This document shows, piece after piece, positions 46,840 to 55,724 of a DNA stretch of 64,000 nucleotides. A program made the position numbers and the translations under genes. The DNA comes from a virus: positions 34,507-98,506 of IMG/VR virus record IMGVR_UViG_3300020175_000005. The stretch is one strand, 5' to 3'. Numbering within the stretch: the stretch's first letter is position 1; the number at the start of each line of letters is the position of its first letter. The notes under the pieces are model-generated. The model had not been told where the DNA came from and searched no databases. It saw only the letters and a program-made list of their open reading frames with translations.

Positions 46840-48240
46840 TTAGTCTTGTTTTTTTAGAATACTGCGTAGCCTGTCACTGTTAACCACTGCCGCTTCTGTT
46901 GCTTCACTTTGATTTGAATTGTTGGTGTGTGATGTCATGTTAGTTTTGTTTTTAATTTTATCATAGATTGTACTTGGTTGATGCACTGGAGTATGATCAT
47001 CATCTTCATCTAAATCAGTAATACGCAAACCTGCAATATCAAACGACAAGTCAACTTTCTGGCCAACGCCACTACTGCTACGTGTTTTCATGAACTGGAT
47101 CTGATAACGACCACGTTCACGCATTGCGTTTGATGTAAAGATACCAATAACATTATCTGCTGTCTGGATCTTACTCAAACCTCCGCTAATATGACTGTGA
47201 TCAAACTCTACCTCTTCAACTGCGCTACGATTCAACTGTGATGCAGTTGCAAACAACAAGTCATTTTCTACTGCAAAGTTACGTAGTTCTTCACTTACAT
47301 ATTTGTCTTTAACAAACATGTCGCTTACATTAACTTTAACACCTGCTGGCATCATCAAGTCCAAATAGTCTACACAAATCGCATCTACTTTAGTACCAGT
47401 TTTAATCTCATATTCTTTCATAAAGCTAGTCAAGTCGTTACATGTAATGCCGTTTTTAAGTTGTACAATCTGCAATGCACCAGACTTCTTGCCTTGCATA
47501 CCAACTTTAAGACTCACATCATCAACGTTCTTGAATACATCCTTTGTATTCATGCCAGTTAGCATACTGTCTAGTCGCATACTGCATAGTTCTTCGCTAA
47601 GTTCCAATGAGATGTAGACAACATTATGTCCTGCAATCGCCCAGTTAAGTGCCAAGTTCTGCAAGAACAAACTTTTGCCGCCGCCAGACGCCGCTGCAAA
47701 GATATTCAACTCTCCGCGGTTAAATCCACCATACAATTTGTGATCAATATCTTTCCAACCAGTACTTGTGCCGCCACGTGCATTTCTCACTCGCTCGATC
47801 CGTTCTGCTGGGCTTTCCCAGTAGTTTGTACCTAAGTGTTTTGCAAGTCCAATTTGAACTGCTTCTTTAATCATCTTTTCAACTGCGCCAAACTCGCCCT
47901 TTTCCAGCAAGTCTGTTGACTTTAGGATTGCACCTTCCAATGCCTTGTGTTTACAAAACTGTTCAAACTCATCAATAAACCAATCCTTATGCCGGCTATC
48001 AATTTTGTCACCAAGCCCTGCTAACTCCAATCCGCTAGATGCTGTAATTTGTTGAATTGTTGGTAATGCACCATAGTCATTTGCATGCATGCGAATAAAC
48101 TCAACACCCTTGCGCAAACTACGATCAAAGAAGTCACTACTGAGAATATTATTAACACGAACAAACAATTCTTGATCCTGTGCTAAAAATTCAACAAATA
48201 ATTTCTGTAGCTCTAGTGTATATTCTTTTTGTTCGCTCAT
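46840..48240 (-). CDS. gp41: Replicative DNA helicase, T4 gp41/DnaB-like
   Basis: 466 residues. Walker A is AASGGGKS (183-190) and the RecA-fold core follows with VVYISLELSEEL, DAICVDYLDLM (Walker B) and FATASQLNRSA. The N-terminal 130 residues are the DnaB-type helical domain. It unwinds DNA at the fork. It overlaps the primase gene by ATGA, as a primosome pair. A Ser/Asn-rich tail may bind partners. Confidence 0.93.
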   Translation of the reverse strand: MSEQKEYTLELQKLFVEFLAQDQELFVRVNNILSSDFFDRSLRKGVEFIRMHANDYGALPTIQQITASSGLELAGLGDKIDSRHKDWFIDEFEQFCKHKALEGAILKSTDLLEKGEFGAVEKMIKEAVQIGLAKHLGTNYWESPAERIERVRNARGGTSTGWKDIDHKLYGGFNRGELNIFAAASGGGKSLFLQNLALNWAIAGHNVVYISLELSEELCSMRLDSMLTGMNTKDVFKNVDDVSLKVGMQGKKSGALQIVQLKNGITCNDLTSFMKEYEIKTGTKVDAICVDYLDLMMPAGVKVNVSDMFVKDKYVSEELRNFAVENDLLFATASQLNRSAVEEVEFDHSHISGGLSKIQTADNVIGIFTSNAMRERGRYQIQFMKTRSSSGVGQKVDLSFDIAGLRITDLDEDDDHTPVHQPSTIYDKIKNKTNMTSHTNNSNQSEATEAAVVNSDRLRSILKKQD

Positions 48241-49250
48241 TTGCAGTACCTTTTTGCCATTACTTGTATTTTAGTTGGATTGCTGATAGCACTATCAATT
48301 ATACTGCGCACTGTAAACAATCTACCATATTTTATCTGCGCATCACCTGCGTCTTTGCATCCATCCCATTCGGGAAAACTTACACTCCAACCACGTTCTA
48401 AAGCTGTAGTAATAGCTTTTAGGCCAGGCTTATCTGCATCCGGTATCAGTATAACATTCTTATTCAATTTGTCAATAACGTTTGCCTGATCATCATTAAT
48501 ATTATTTGAGCCGATGGCAATGCCGTCTGTTACAATGGCATCTAATATTCCTTCAGTAACAATAACAATTTGTTTGTCTGATGTCTGCCGGTCTAATCCA
48601 TAAACGAAGTTTTTGGGAGGCTGTTTATTATAATACTTGGGCATCCCTTCTGGTGGATTACCGATCCAACGGCCAGTATATCCCACTATCCTATTTTGAT
48701 AATAAAATGGGATTATAATACGTTTATTCATTCTGGCAGGTTGTTTGCTAGTACTATACATAAACCTACTGTCAGAAGCATCATATCCCCGACTGTGCAA
48801 ATACTGAGCCGCCTCTATAAAGTTGGCATCAGGGTGAGTCTGTTCACTAAATGTCTGTGTTTCAGGAGGAAGTTCCATGTCTGGCCAATCAATAACAACT
48901 GGTTCGTCTCGGCGCCGCTGTTTCATCAGAACTGCTGCCATTTCATCTTCTTGCATTAGCTCAAGCTGTAAACGTTGCACATCGCTTTCGTCTGCGCCAA
49001 GTTGCATCATGAGTTTTTTAAGACGATGGCTTAGTCGCTTGCCAGGGCTCCAACCTGTGGCATATCCACAGTTAAAGCAATTGTATTGGAATTTTTCATC
49101 TTCAAATCTAAATCCACCCCTGCCTTTGGTATCAGGGCGGCTTTCACCATTAATAATACATACAGGGCAGTTGCCTGATGTCCAACCGCTTGGATTAGGT
49201 CGCCAGTTGCCAGGAATCAGAGTTCTAATGTAGTCTGTAATTAAAGCCAT
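48237..49250 (-). CDS. gp61: DNA primase, T4 gp61-like
   Basis: 337 residues. A CHC2-like zinc ribbon with Cys28, 31, 58 and 61, then the Toprim domain with VTEGILDAIVTDG (about 229) and LIPDADKPG. It makes RNA primers for lagging-strand synthesis with the gp41 helicase. A sigma70-like -10 ends 6 bp before the ATG, so the mRNA should be leaderless. Confidence 0.92.
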   Translation of the reverse strand: MALITDYIRTLIPGNWRPNPSGWTSGNCPVCIINGESRPDTKGRGGFRFEDEKFQYNCFNCGYATGWSPGKRLSHRLKKLMMQLGADESDVQRLQLELMQEDEMAAVLMKQRRRDEPVVIDWPDMELPPETQTFSEQTHPDANFIEAAQYLHSRGYDASDSRFMYSTSKQPARMNKRIIIPFYYQNRIVGYTGRWIGNPPEGMPKYYNKQPPKNFVYGLDRQTSDKQIVIVTEGILDAIVTDGIAIGSNNINDDQANVIDKLNKNVILIPDADKPGLKAITTALERGWSVSFPEWDGCKDAGDAQIKYGRLFTVRSIIDSAISNPTKIQVMAKRYCK

Positions 49251-49256
49251 ACACTT

Positions 49257-49285
49257 ATATTACAGTCTAATTTGCAATTTGTCAA
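49257..49285 (-). promoter_or_regulatory. Sigma70-like promoter for primase and helicase
   Basis: TTGACA (49280-49285), 17 bp, TAATAT (49257-49262) on the minus strand; only 6 bp separate the -10 from the ATG at 49248-49250. It lies in the end of the upstream gene. Confidence 0.7.
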
Positions 49286-50081
49286 CTGTTCCGTTGCCGG
49301 TCAGTTCCCATTTTCCTCTGAAGAACATAATGTTGGATTGGAAGTTGAATGCTTCTATTCCTGTTTCATCATTAAACATGTGATAGAAGTTTTGGATACC
49401 TAGTTCAATGTCAAACCAGTCACCATCTTGTGGTTCTATAGCAGTTGTACCCTGTAAGAAAAATTTACCGCTATATCCAGAAACATAAACTGCCAGTGTG
49501 ACAAGTCCATTTGATTTGCCGTAATAGGTGGGACCATACATAACACTACCATATGTATAATCTTGATCTGGTAACCAAGTTTCGTTTATTTGTGTTTTTA
49601 ATGGTATCTGTTGTGCATCATGACTAATTTCAACTGCCAAGTTAGGACGCATATTTAAATCAGTATATAGTGGAAGAACTAATCCTCTGTCATTTGTATA
49701 TGTTAGCACAAGGTCACAAACTTGTTTGTCTAATCCATTAATGTCGCTAGCTCGTAATACTAAACGACAAAAACCAGCGACTGGATCCAAAATATCAAGT
49801 CTACGCCTAATAATTGCACCGCCAGTTTCTCTATTAACTAATGTGGCATTTAGTTCCATTCCAGATAACATAATAGGCTTTCTGTCTTGGTTTTTTACAT
49901 AGAATAATAATTCAGAATCAAGTCCACGAAAAATCTTAGCTTTTCTATAATTTACCGGCGCATTAATAGTTGTACCTCTACTGCCACCATACTGTGACTG
50001 CCCAGTAGCAATACCGCTGTCTCCCAGTGCGTACAAATCGCCTGATTGATTAATGCTGTAGCTTGTTGAATAATTACTCAT
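49260..50081 (-). CDS. Virion protein of 273 residues, beta-rich
   Basis: Starts with a Ser/Gly/Tyr-rich segment (MSNYSTSYSINQSGDLYALG), then beta-rich units (DRKPIMLSGMELNATLVNRE, and LVLTYTNDRGLVLPLYTD). Resembles tail fibre or baseplate wedge proteins of T4-like marine phages in composition. A late-type promoter lies 19 bp upstream. Identity not certain. Confidence 0.55.
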   Translation of the reverse strand: MSNYSTSYSINQSGDLYALGDSGIATGQSQYGGSRGTTINAPVNYRKAKIFRGLDSELLFYVKNQDRKPIMLSGMELNATLVNRETGGAIIRRRLDILDPVAGFCRLVLRASDINGLDKQVCDLVLTYTNDRGLVLPLYTDLNMRPNLAVEISHDAQQIPLKTQINETWLPDQDYTYGSVMYGPTYYGKSNGLVTLAVYVSGYSGKFFLQGTTAIEPQDGDWFDIELGIQNFYHMFNDETGIEAFNFQSNIMFFRGKWELTGNGTVDKLQIRL

Positions 50082-50099
50082 ATGTGATACCTCTGCATG

Positions 50100-50107
50100 T
50101 ATTTATG
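50100..50107 (-). promoter_or_regulatory. Late promoter-like motif CATAAATA
   Basis: One mismatch from TATAAATA, 19 bp upstream of the virion gene at 49260. With the plus-strand motif at 50131 it makes a second divergent late promoter pair. Confidence 0.5.
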
Positions 50108-50130
50108 CAAATCAGTTGAAATCGTGATTG

Positions 50131-50138
50131 TATAAATA
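50131..50138 (+). promoter_or_regulatory. T4-type late promoter TATAAATA, plus strand
   Basis: Exact consensus on the plus strand. The ATG of the gene at 50147 is 8 bp beyond it, which puts the predicted start site on or next to the ATG. Confidence 0.7.
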
Positions 50139-50146
50139 AAAGTATA

Positions 50147-50515
50147 ATGATAGCGAAGTACCAAGAATTATTAAATGAATATCCGTTTTTAACGGTGATA
50201 AACTATTCTGGCAAAGAATATTTGGGTATAATTCAAAATATTGATACCCAAATTGCCAGTATGTATGTTTATGACAAAATTATAGAGATAGATCAAAAGC
50301 AAAAGTTTCTTGAACTCGGAGAAGAATGGTGGTGGGAAACAAATAGAAAATTACCTATCAATATTGCATTACTTAATAGATGGTATTTTCAATACTGCGT
50401 ACAGAGTTTTAATGTTAAGCAAATGGAAATAGTATCCGGCCCTGGAGTAAAGTTAAGTGACAGTATCACTAAACGTATCAAACGCAGAAGTATTAATCTA
50501 GTTAAAAAAAGTTAA
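50147..50515 (+). CDS. Conserved T4-like phage protein of 122 residues
   Basis: The sequence YSGKEYLGIIQNIDTQIASM, then KFLELGEEWWWETNRKLPIN, is one I recall as conserved in cyanophages and related phages, without known function. The three Trp followed by NRKLPINI are striking. No ribosome site is possible because the late promoter is only 8 bp away, so translation would be leaderless. It converges with and overlaps the DnaE-like gene by 4 bases. Confidence 0.65.
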   Translation: MIAKYQELLNEYPFLTVINYSGKEYLGIIQNIDTQIASMYVYDKIIEIDQKQKFLELGEEWWWETNRKLPINIALLNRWYFQYCVQSFNVKQMEIVSGPGVKLSDSITKRIKRRSINLVKKS

Positions 50516-51084
50516 TCTGGGTATGCTAACAGGTTCATTTGTAAGATAATTGCTTGTGCATATGCATATGCGTGTGCCTTTTTGAAGAAATATTGATTGT
50601 CTGTTGGACGTTGCCAAACAGAAGTTTCAATCGTATTCCAATCTTTTCCAATTAGATGTCTTTTTGCTGGACGAATAATAGCCAAAACCATTGCCAATTG
50701 CGGTAACGACTTTGGTTGCATCTTCTTGACAATTTCAAAGTGATTGTGTATGTGAAACAATTGTGAAACAATGTCTTGATGTTCTAATAATTCCCACACT
50801 GGATCCTTTGACAATACCCTATCCATATGTTCTTGATTATCAATTTTATCGTAAATATTTACATTTAGGATATCAATTTTAAAGTAACCAATCTCTTCTG
50901 CTTGCTTATAGTCTAGTGTGCATAGTCCTGTTATTGGATTACTTGGGACTTCATGGAAATAGACGCCAGTATTGTGTTTTTTAAATTTGTCATCGTTTTT
51001 AATACTGGCAGGTGTATTTTTAATTAAACGCAATAACTTATCACGATTAGCAATGTCAATATCAATATCAGTATTAACGATCAT
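50512..51084 (-). CDS. Stand-alone DnaE fingers-like fragment (190 residues)
   Basis: The start is the ATG at 51082-51084, overlapping the upstream stop as ATGA. The region DYKQAEEIGYFKIDILNVNI, then PVWELLEHQDIVSQLFHIHN, then MQPKSLPQLAMVLAIIRPAK lines up with the part of bacterial Pol III alpha (DnaE) that reads 'D...IGLvKfDfLGl', 'GvFQlEs.gM', 'lkP..feDl.a..AL.RPGP'. The end FFKKAHAYAYAQAIILQMNL matches DnaE 'FNKSHAAAYALVSYQTAYL'. The PHP domain and catalytic aspartates are absent, so it should not be a polymerase. It may bind DNA or a clamp. Alignment is by eye. Confidence 0.6.
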   Translation of the reverse strand: MIVNTDIDIDIANRDKLLRLIKNTPASIKNDDKFKKHNTGVYFHEVPSNPITGLCTLDYKQAEEIGYFKIDILNVNIYDKIDNQEHMDRVLSKDPVWELLEHQDIVSQLFHIHNHFEIVKKMQPKSLPQLAMVLAIIRPAKRHLIGKDWNTIETSVWQRPTDNQYFFKKAHAYAYAQAIILQMNLLAYPD

Positions 51085-51755
51085 AGCTGTGCCTCTTTCA
51101 TTACACTTTCTACCCAAACAAAATCTTCTACTTTGCGTTTGATCCTTATGCTCCAAAAATGTGGATCAACATATTCGCTTATAATTCTAATCTGTTCATC
51201 ATTCATTCTATTAAGCAACTCTTGCGCACCCTTGCTTGCATACAACACCCAAGGACTGATTTTTCCACTACATATATGAACCACTGCAATATTTGTGTTT
51301 ATCATAGTAAAATAATTATCATAATTTGTATTGTTTTCGCTCGCCCACTCATTTAAAAATAGTACAGTTCTTTCCACTGCACGACTTACACTCTCATTCT
51401 TTAGTCTATCTTTAATATAATTATTAAATACCGTGTCACTTGCCCACTTATCCAAACGTGTCTGATTTCTAATCAACCATGTAGTATAGTTTTCTACATT
51501 ATCAATTTTTAAATCTATACAGTATGTTGCAAATTTAATAAATGCAGTGTAGTAATGACTGTCAGCAAAATCTTCATATGTTTTTTCTTTTTTACTGTTT
51601 GTTCCAACTTTGTAAAATAATTGATATGTTCTAAATCCAAGCTGAGCATCTTTGTTATCGCGAACCATATGTCTGCGTTTCTTTTCACAGACATGCACTG
51701 CTAACGTGCTTTCCTTTTTAAAACTTTTTTTACAAAATCCACATTTAAAGGTCAT
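51081..51755 (-). CDS. C2H2-like z-finger phage protein of 224 residues
   Basis: The N-terminal 30 residues form a CxxC...HxC finger (CGFCKKSF, then HVCEKKRRH). The rest is helical with YNQL-type aromatic positions and a conserved-looking ISEYVDPHFWSIRIKRKVED. T4-like cyanophages have similar proteins next to recombination or clamp-loader genes. Function unknown. It overlaps both neighbours by ATGA. Confidence 0.6.
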   Translation of the reverse strand: MTFKCGFCKKSFKKESTLAVHVCEKKRRHMVRDNKDAQLGFRTYQLFYKVGTNSKKEKTYEDFADSHYYTAFIKFATYCIDLKIDNVENYTTWLIRNQTRLDKWASDTVFNNYIKDRLKNESVSRAVERTVLFLNEWASENNTNYDNYFTMINTNIAVVHICSGKISPWVLYASKGAQELLNRMNDEQIRIISEYVDPHFWSIRIKRKVEDFVWVESVMKEAQL

Positions 51756-52213
51756 TTAAGTAGCTTCTTAATTTCTTTTTTATCAATGCCGTGTTGTTCT
51801 AAGAGTTCAGTTAGTTCATCCTTGTCATGCATATTAATCATGATGTCTAATTCATCATCATTCAGATGACGATAAATCTTTTGGAATGTTTGATGTAACT
51901 TATTACTTGTGCCTTTTTTTCCCGGTGCAATCCAAGGATGGTACATACTTATACCCAAGCCGATTGCCTGCATGAGCTGTATTTGTAATTGAGGATGATG
52001 GCTCAGTGAATTAAAGTGAGTGTTTACTAGCTCATTAGTCCACTCAAGATAGTGTTCTTCAAATTGCTTGTTGTTATTTTTGCAGGCACTAGTATATCGC
52101 ATAAGGATCCACGGTCCTACCTTTTTGCGTTCTTCATCAGTCAATCGGTTCCACCATCCTCGATCTTTGGTGTCAATTGCTAACATTTCATTTTTAATAC
52201 TAATGTTTGACAT
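51752..52213 (-). CDS. Possible clamp-loader small subunit, gp62-like
   Basis: 153 helical residues. The segment VGPWILMRYTSACKNNNKQF, then a helix pair ending in GKKG, resembles what I remember of gp62 in cyanophage-like viruses ('PW..nR.lS'). T4 gp62 itself is too divergent to compare by eye, and no gp44 is seen beside it in this window. Translationally coupled with both neighbours. Confidence 0.45.
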   Translation of the reverse strand: MSNISIKNEMLAIDTKDRGWWNRLTDEERKKVGPWILMRYTSACKNNNKQFEEHYLEWTNELVNTHFNSLSHHPQLQIQLMQAIGLGISMYHPWIAPGKKGTSNKLHQTFQKIYRHLNDDELDIMINMHDKDELTELLEQHGIDKKEIKKLLK

Positions 52214-52713
52214 TAAAATAATTCACTGATATCTAATACTTCTGGAATCTTGTTTGCTTCTTTAATAAACAATGCACATACTGGGTTTTCTTTATCTTCT
52301 AGTGGTACTACCAAAATATGACCAAACTTGAGCTTGGGTGCATACCATTTAACATCAGTATATATGTTAGATATACTCAAGTCAAGATATGATGGCATAA
52401 ATCCAGTAAGAGGGTTAAATGCAAACGCATGAAATCCGCGATCATTTAAACTCATCAAGCTCATTACTTCTGGTTCGCCAACCATTGGATCACATACAAC
52501 AACACTCCAGTCTAATGGAATATTAACTGTGTGTTTTCCTATCCTGAGCACTGCCGCTGGTGAATAAAAGCTCTCCATAAACACCAAAGGGTAAAAATAA
52601 TAATCTACATTCTTTGGGTTACTATAATCTAATACACTATATCGTATATCTTCCACTGTGTCAGGGATTTCGTCTAACTCATATGGCTTATTTTCAACTG
52701 TTAAAATTTTCAT
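52213..52713 (-). CDS. Conserved phage protein of 166 residues, unknown
   Basis: A beta-rich, soluble protein with SVVVCDPMVGEPEVMSLMSL, FHAFAFNPLTGFMPSYLDL and a final strand-helix. The conserved look and position between gp62-like and UvsW genes suggest a replication or late-transcription accessory. I recall similar proteins in T4-like marine phages without a role. It overlaps uvsW by ATGA. Confidence 0.55.
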   Translation of the reverse strand: MKILTVENKPYELDEIPDTVEDIRYSVLDYSNPKNVDYYFYPLVFMESFYSPAAVLRIGKHTVNIPLDWSVVVCDPMVGEPEVMSLMSLNDRGFHAFAFNPLTGFMPSYLDLSISNIYTDVKWYAPKLKFGHILVVPLEDKENPVCALFIKEANKIPEVLDISELF

Positions 52714-54161
52714 CTGTAATCTACCTTTTCTATGCTGAAAGGATAATTAGCTTCCTTATAAAACTTCTTTCTTTCAGCTAAATGTTTTTTGCTGTACTTT
52801 GCTGTACTAGCCATATCCCATATCTCCACATGGTCCTTGTCACTTGCTTTCCGAACACCACGCCCAATACTTTGGATAACCCTTACAAAGGATTTTCCAG
52901 GCTCCAATAGAACCATATTAAAAATACGAGGAATGTTAATACCCACGGAAGCCACACCATAGGTTGCCACAAGAATGTGATTAGTTCCTTCATTAATGTC
53001 ATCATATTGGTCTTTTCTGTCATTGGTTTTCATTGCTCCATTAACAAATGACGAGCCTTCTATATTTTCAACTAATAGCTCACCTGCTTTAATTCTATCT
53101 ACTAATACCAGAGTATTTCCTGTTTCGCTGATACGTTTGATTAACTCTGCAATATATTCCATACGAGTTTTATCAGTAGTCAAATAACTCAGCTCTGCCT
53201 GATAATTCGTATACTCTGATATTTCCTTTAGTTGTACAATATTGACATGGCAATTACTCAACACACCCATATCCTGTAACTCACTTGCAGCTAGTTTATT
53301 AACGACTTCGCCCAAACATGCCTGTAGACTGATCTTTTCATGATCTGCTTTTGGAATTGTGCCTGTTAATCCCCATCGTAACGGAACCCGTGCCATATCT
53401 TTAGTAAGCATTTCCTTGAGAACATCTGCCTTGGCTTGGTGGACTTCGTCTACAATAACACAAACCACATCTTCGATAAAGTCCTGTAGACTAAAATCAG
53501 TCTTGCCATCACGGAATTGCTTCTTGATGCTATTTAAACTTTGCCATGTACAAATTGTGTGAGTTTTTCCAATGTCTTTTTTATCACCATAATATACGCC
53601 CACATCCAAACCCAAGTTGATATAATCAGCTTCTGTCTGCTTAACAAGATCCTTGTTGGGAACAATTACAATACTGCGTCCATATTGTTCTACACAATTA
53701 CTCAGTGCGGCTGTAATAAGTGTCTTACCTGCACCTGTTGCAATCTCTTGCAAGCAATGCGGAGTTTCCAAGAACTTGTTTACAATCTCAATCTGATAAT
53801 CACGAAGTGTAACTGGTTGTCCTGCTACTGGATGTTTTTCAGGCCATACTTTGTGTTGGAATGTAGTCTCATCAACAGCTGCTAATGGCAAGCTATGGTG
53901 TTCACGCATGTCTTCTATATCTGGCTGATAACCAGCTGCCATGATAATCGGTAACACTCTTTCTAGGAGGTTAACATACGTTACCCCACCAACAGTAAAA
54001 TAATTAACACAGCCATCCCATCTGCCCAACTTATATGCTGGGAGATGGTAGGCATGCGGAAGGAAAAACTTGAGTTCTTTTTCACACTTCTTTCGTGTGT
54101 CAAGATCAAGTCCTTCAATCTTACAGTTAACTTCGTCTTTTAGGATAATTTTGCATTTCAT
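52710..54161 (-). CDS. uvsW: UvsW, SF2 RNA-DNA and branched DNA helicase
   Basis: 483 residues. A substrate-binding N-terminal domain (about 1-110), then the helicase core: Walker A ATGAGKT (141-147), DEVH box (238-241), GLTGT, and motif VI QSIGRGVRKA. UvsW in T4 unwinds R-loops and restarts or regresses forks, shutting down origin-dependent replication. The promoter's -10 lies exactly 6 bp before the ATG with no room for a ribosome site, so a leaderless mRNA is predicted. Confidence 0.93.
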   Translation of the reverse strand: MKCKIILKDEVNCKIEGLDLDTRKKCEKELKFFLPHAYHLPAYKLGRWDGCVNYFTVGGVTYVNLLERVLPIIMAAGYQPDIEDMREHHSLPLAAVDETTFQHKVWPEKHPVAGQPVTLRDYQIEIVNKFLETPHCLQEIATGAGKTLITAALSNCVEQYGRSIVIVPNKDLVKQTEADYINLGLDVGVYYGDKKDIGKTHTICTWQSLNSIKKQFRDGKTDFSLQDFIEDVVCVIVDEVHQAKADVLKEMLTKDMARVPLRWGLTGTIPKADHEKISLQACLGEVVNKLAASELQDMGVLSNCHVNIVQLKEISEYTNYQAELSYLTTDKTRMEYIAELIKRISETGNTLVLVDRIKAGELLVENIEGSSFVNGAMKTNDRKDQYDDINEGTNHILVATYGVASVGINIPRIFNMVLLEPGKSFVRVIQSIGRGVRKASDKDHVEIWDMASTAKYSKKHLAERKKFYKEANYPFSIEKVDYR

Positions 54162-54167
54162 AATAAT

Positions 54168-54196
54168 AATATACTACATATAAGGACAGGTGTCAA
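54168..54196 (-). promoter_or_regulatory. Sigma70-like promoter for uvsW
   Basis: TTGACA (54191-54196), 17 bp, TATATT (54168-54173) on the minus strand; the ATG is at 54159-54161. Confidence 0.75.
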
Positions 54197-54199
54197 GAT

Positions 54200-54535
54200 T
54201 TACTTCTTTATATAGAGTAACAGACAATACAGACATATCATTGTTACTGCTATTGATGTTGCAAGTGATGGCCAAAATGTATAATTGACAATCATATAAG
54301 AAAATATAGGAAAGAATACCAGGCTAACTAGAACAAAATAGACAGTTTCTTTTGCCAATTGGGCAAATGTATTGGATTCAATTCCACCACCAAACTGCAT
54401 AAAAACTAGACTAATAATAGTACCCAATGGTATTCCCAAAATAAGAGCGCCAATTGTGGGATTACCTTTTTGTGCCGCCGAGACGACACTGGCGACAATA
54501 ATGCCGCCAATGATTGCTTTTATTAAAAATTCCAA
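54200..54535 (-). CDS. Four-helix membrane protein, DUF3147-like
   Basis: 111 residues with four hydrophobic helices (starting MEFLIKAIIGGIIVASVVSA) and a NPTIGALILGIPLGTIISL loop. The pattern resembles the DUF3147/GlpM small membrane family. Role in a phage unknown. It lies one base after the AAA+ gene. Confidence 0.55.
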   Translation of the reverse strand: MEFLIKAIIGGIIVASVVSAAQKGNPTIGALILGIPLGTIISLVFMQFGGGIESNTFAQLAKETVYFVLVSLVFFPIFSYMIVNYTFWPSLATSIAVTMICLYCLLLYIKK

Positions 54536-54536
54536 A

Positions 54537-55397
54537 TTATGACCTTCGCATGCATGTTACTTCAGCAGTTCGCATCCACTTACTGCCCATGCTCTTTTTT
54601 AAGTCCGCAAGTTTAGTGACCATACGCAAGCTGATCTCACGCATCTTTTCTTTGTTCTCGATCATAAAGTCCATAAGAGAGGCTTCCTCCTCCTTGGTAA
54701 AATCATACTCATTAAGCATGCCGTCATTTACAATTTGTTTACAACGCAAAACTTTTTCACGAGTGGTATCCATTGTAAGATCCAAATAGTGACAGCGTGA
54801 CATGATAGCGTCCAAGTGATCTTTAATCTTACCACGTACCTTGTCAAACTTGAGGTTAGTAATAAAAATAACACTGCCTTTGAACTCAAATGTGTCAGGT
54901 ATACCTTCACGGCGCAGCAATGCACTGTCAGTGTTCCAGCTAATGTTACGCTTCTTGCTGCTGTCCAGTGCCGCTTTGAGCAGGTTAAGGCTTGTTTCGT
55001 CATACAATACAGTATCACAGTCATCTAACACCAGTACGTTATTACGATCTGCGTTTTGGAATAGTACCTTATACAAACCAATAGCAGAGCTGGCGCCTTT
55101 GATTACATCAAAGCGAAGTTTGTTGCCTGCTAGTTTATCAAACAAGCTGTTTTTTTCTAGTACAGCCTCAACGCCAAAGCTCTTGCCTACGCCTGGAGGT
55201 CCTGTTACAACCATGCCACGCACAACGCCGTCAATTGATGCCTGTGTCATATCATCTAAGATACTAAAACGTTCACGCATACGCTCAACAATTTGCTCAT
55301 CTGTTTCGTTTGGGTTGTCAACTGCGTCATTTACTACTTCTACAATTTTAGTAGCTTTTTTAACACGAGTTTTTTTAAGTTGCATTGCAGTAGCCAT
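54537..55397 (-). CDS. AAA+ family ATPase
   Basis: 286 residues. Walker A is TGPPGVGKS near 65-73, Walker B LVLDDCD near 122, and sensor-1-like VIFITN near 178. A Lys-rich N-terminal segment precedes the AAA core. It resembles AAA ATPases of T4-like marine phages with unknown role; it is not a typical gp44 clamp loader, which has further zinc-like and arginine finger motifs. It has its own promoter and an AGGAGG ribosome site. Confidence 0.8.
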   Translation of the reverse strand: MATAMQLKKTRVKKATKIVEVVNDAVDNPNETDEQIVERMRERFSILDDMTQASIDGVVRGMVVTGPPGVGKSFGVEAVLEKNSLFDKLAGNKLRFDVIKGASSAIGLYKVLFQNADRNNVLVLDDCDTVLYDETSLNLLKAALDSSKKRNISWNTDSALLRREGIPDTFEFKGSVIFITNLKFDKVRGKIKDHLDAIMSRCHYLDLTMDTTREKVLRCKQIVNDGMLNEYDFTKEEEASLMDFMIENKEKMREISLRMVTKLADLKKSMGSKWMRTAEVTCMRRS

Positions 55398-55433
55398 GTT
55401 GTCCTCCTAGACATTTCTTTAACTTACCTATAC

Positions 55434-55462
55434 ACTCTACAGTAAGACACAATACTAGTCAA
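55434..55462 (-). promoter_or_regulatory. Sigma70-like promoter for the AAA+ gene
   Basis: TTGACT (55457-55462), 17 bp, TAGAGT (55434-55439). Weaker than the others but preceded by the same 36-base hairpin block as the promoter near 57090. Confidence 0.6.
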
Positions 55463-55466
55463 GCGA

Positions 55467-55503
55467 AAAGCGAACAATAAAATCGTTCGCTTTCAATAGG
55501 TTA
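55467..55503 (-). repeat. Hairpin-plus-CAATAGGTTA block, copy 1
   Basis: An AAAGCGAAC/GTTCGCTTT hairpin (55467-55493) followed on the plus strand by CAATAGGTTA. The same 36 bases occur without change at 57124-57159. It separates an upstream gene from a downstream promoter and probably acts as a terminator or promoter-linked element. Confidence 0.7.
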
Positions 55504-55508
55504 GTATT

Positions 55509-55724
55509 TTATTTGAAGACACCTTCAGATTTATCAAGAGCCAAAAGTAACTTCTTCCACATTTCATGCGTCATTGCTACATAGTCATAGTCATCCATGT
55601 TTTCATTCCACTGGCGCAGAACAACATTATTGTCACTAATAACCAAATGCACATCATCTAAACTGCCACTATCATCTAAAACGGTAGTAACACTTGCTTC
55701 CGGAAAAAATTCATTAGTGAACAT
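55509..55724 (-). CDS. Conserved small protein of 71 residues
   Basis: MFTNEFFPEASVTTVLDDSG, then DVHLVISDNNVVLRQWNE and a C-terminal helix. This pattern is common in T4-like cyanophages, where it is unnamed. One base overlaps the neighbour. Function unknown. Confidence 0.65.
   Translation of the reverse strand: MFTNEFFPEASVTTVLDDSGSLDDVHLVISDNNVVLRQWNENMDDYDYVAMTHEMWKKLLLALDKSEGVFK

Noticed and set aside
54537-55397. Clamp loader large subunit gp44
   Set aside because: It has AAA motifs, but not the collar domain or clamp-loader signatures expected; called only AAA+ ATPase.
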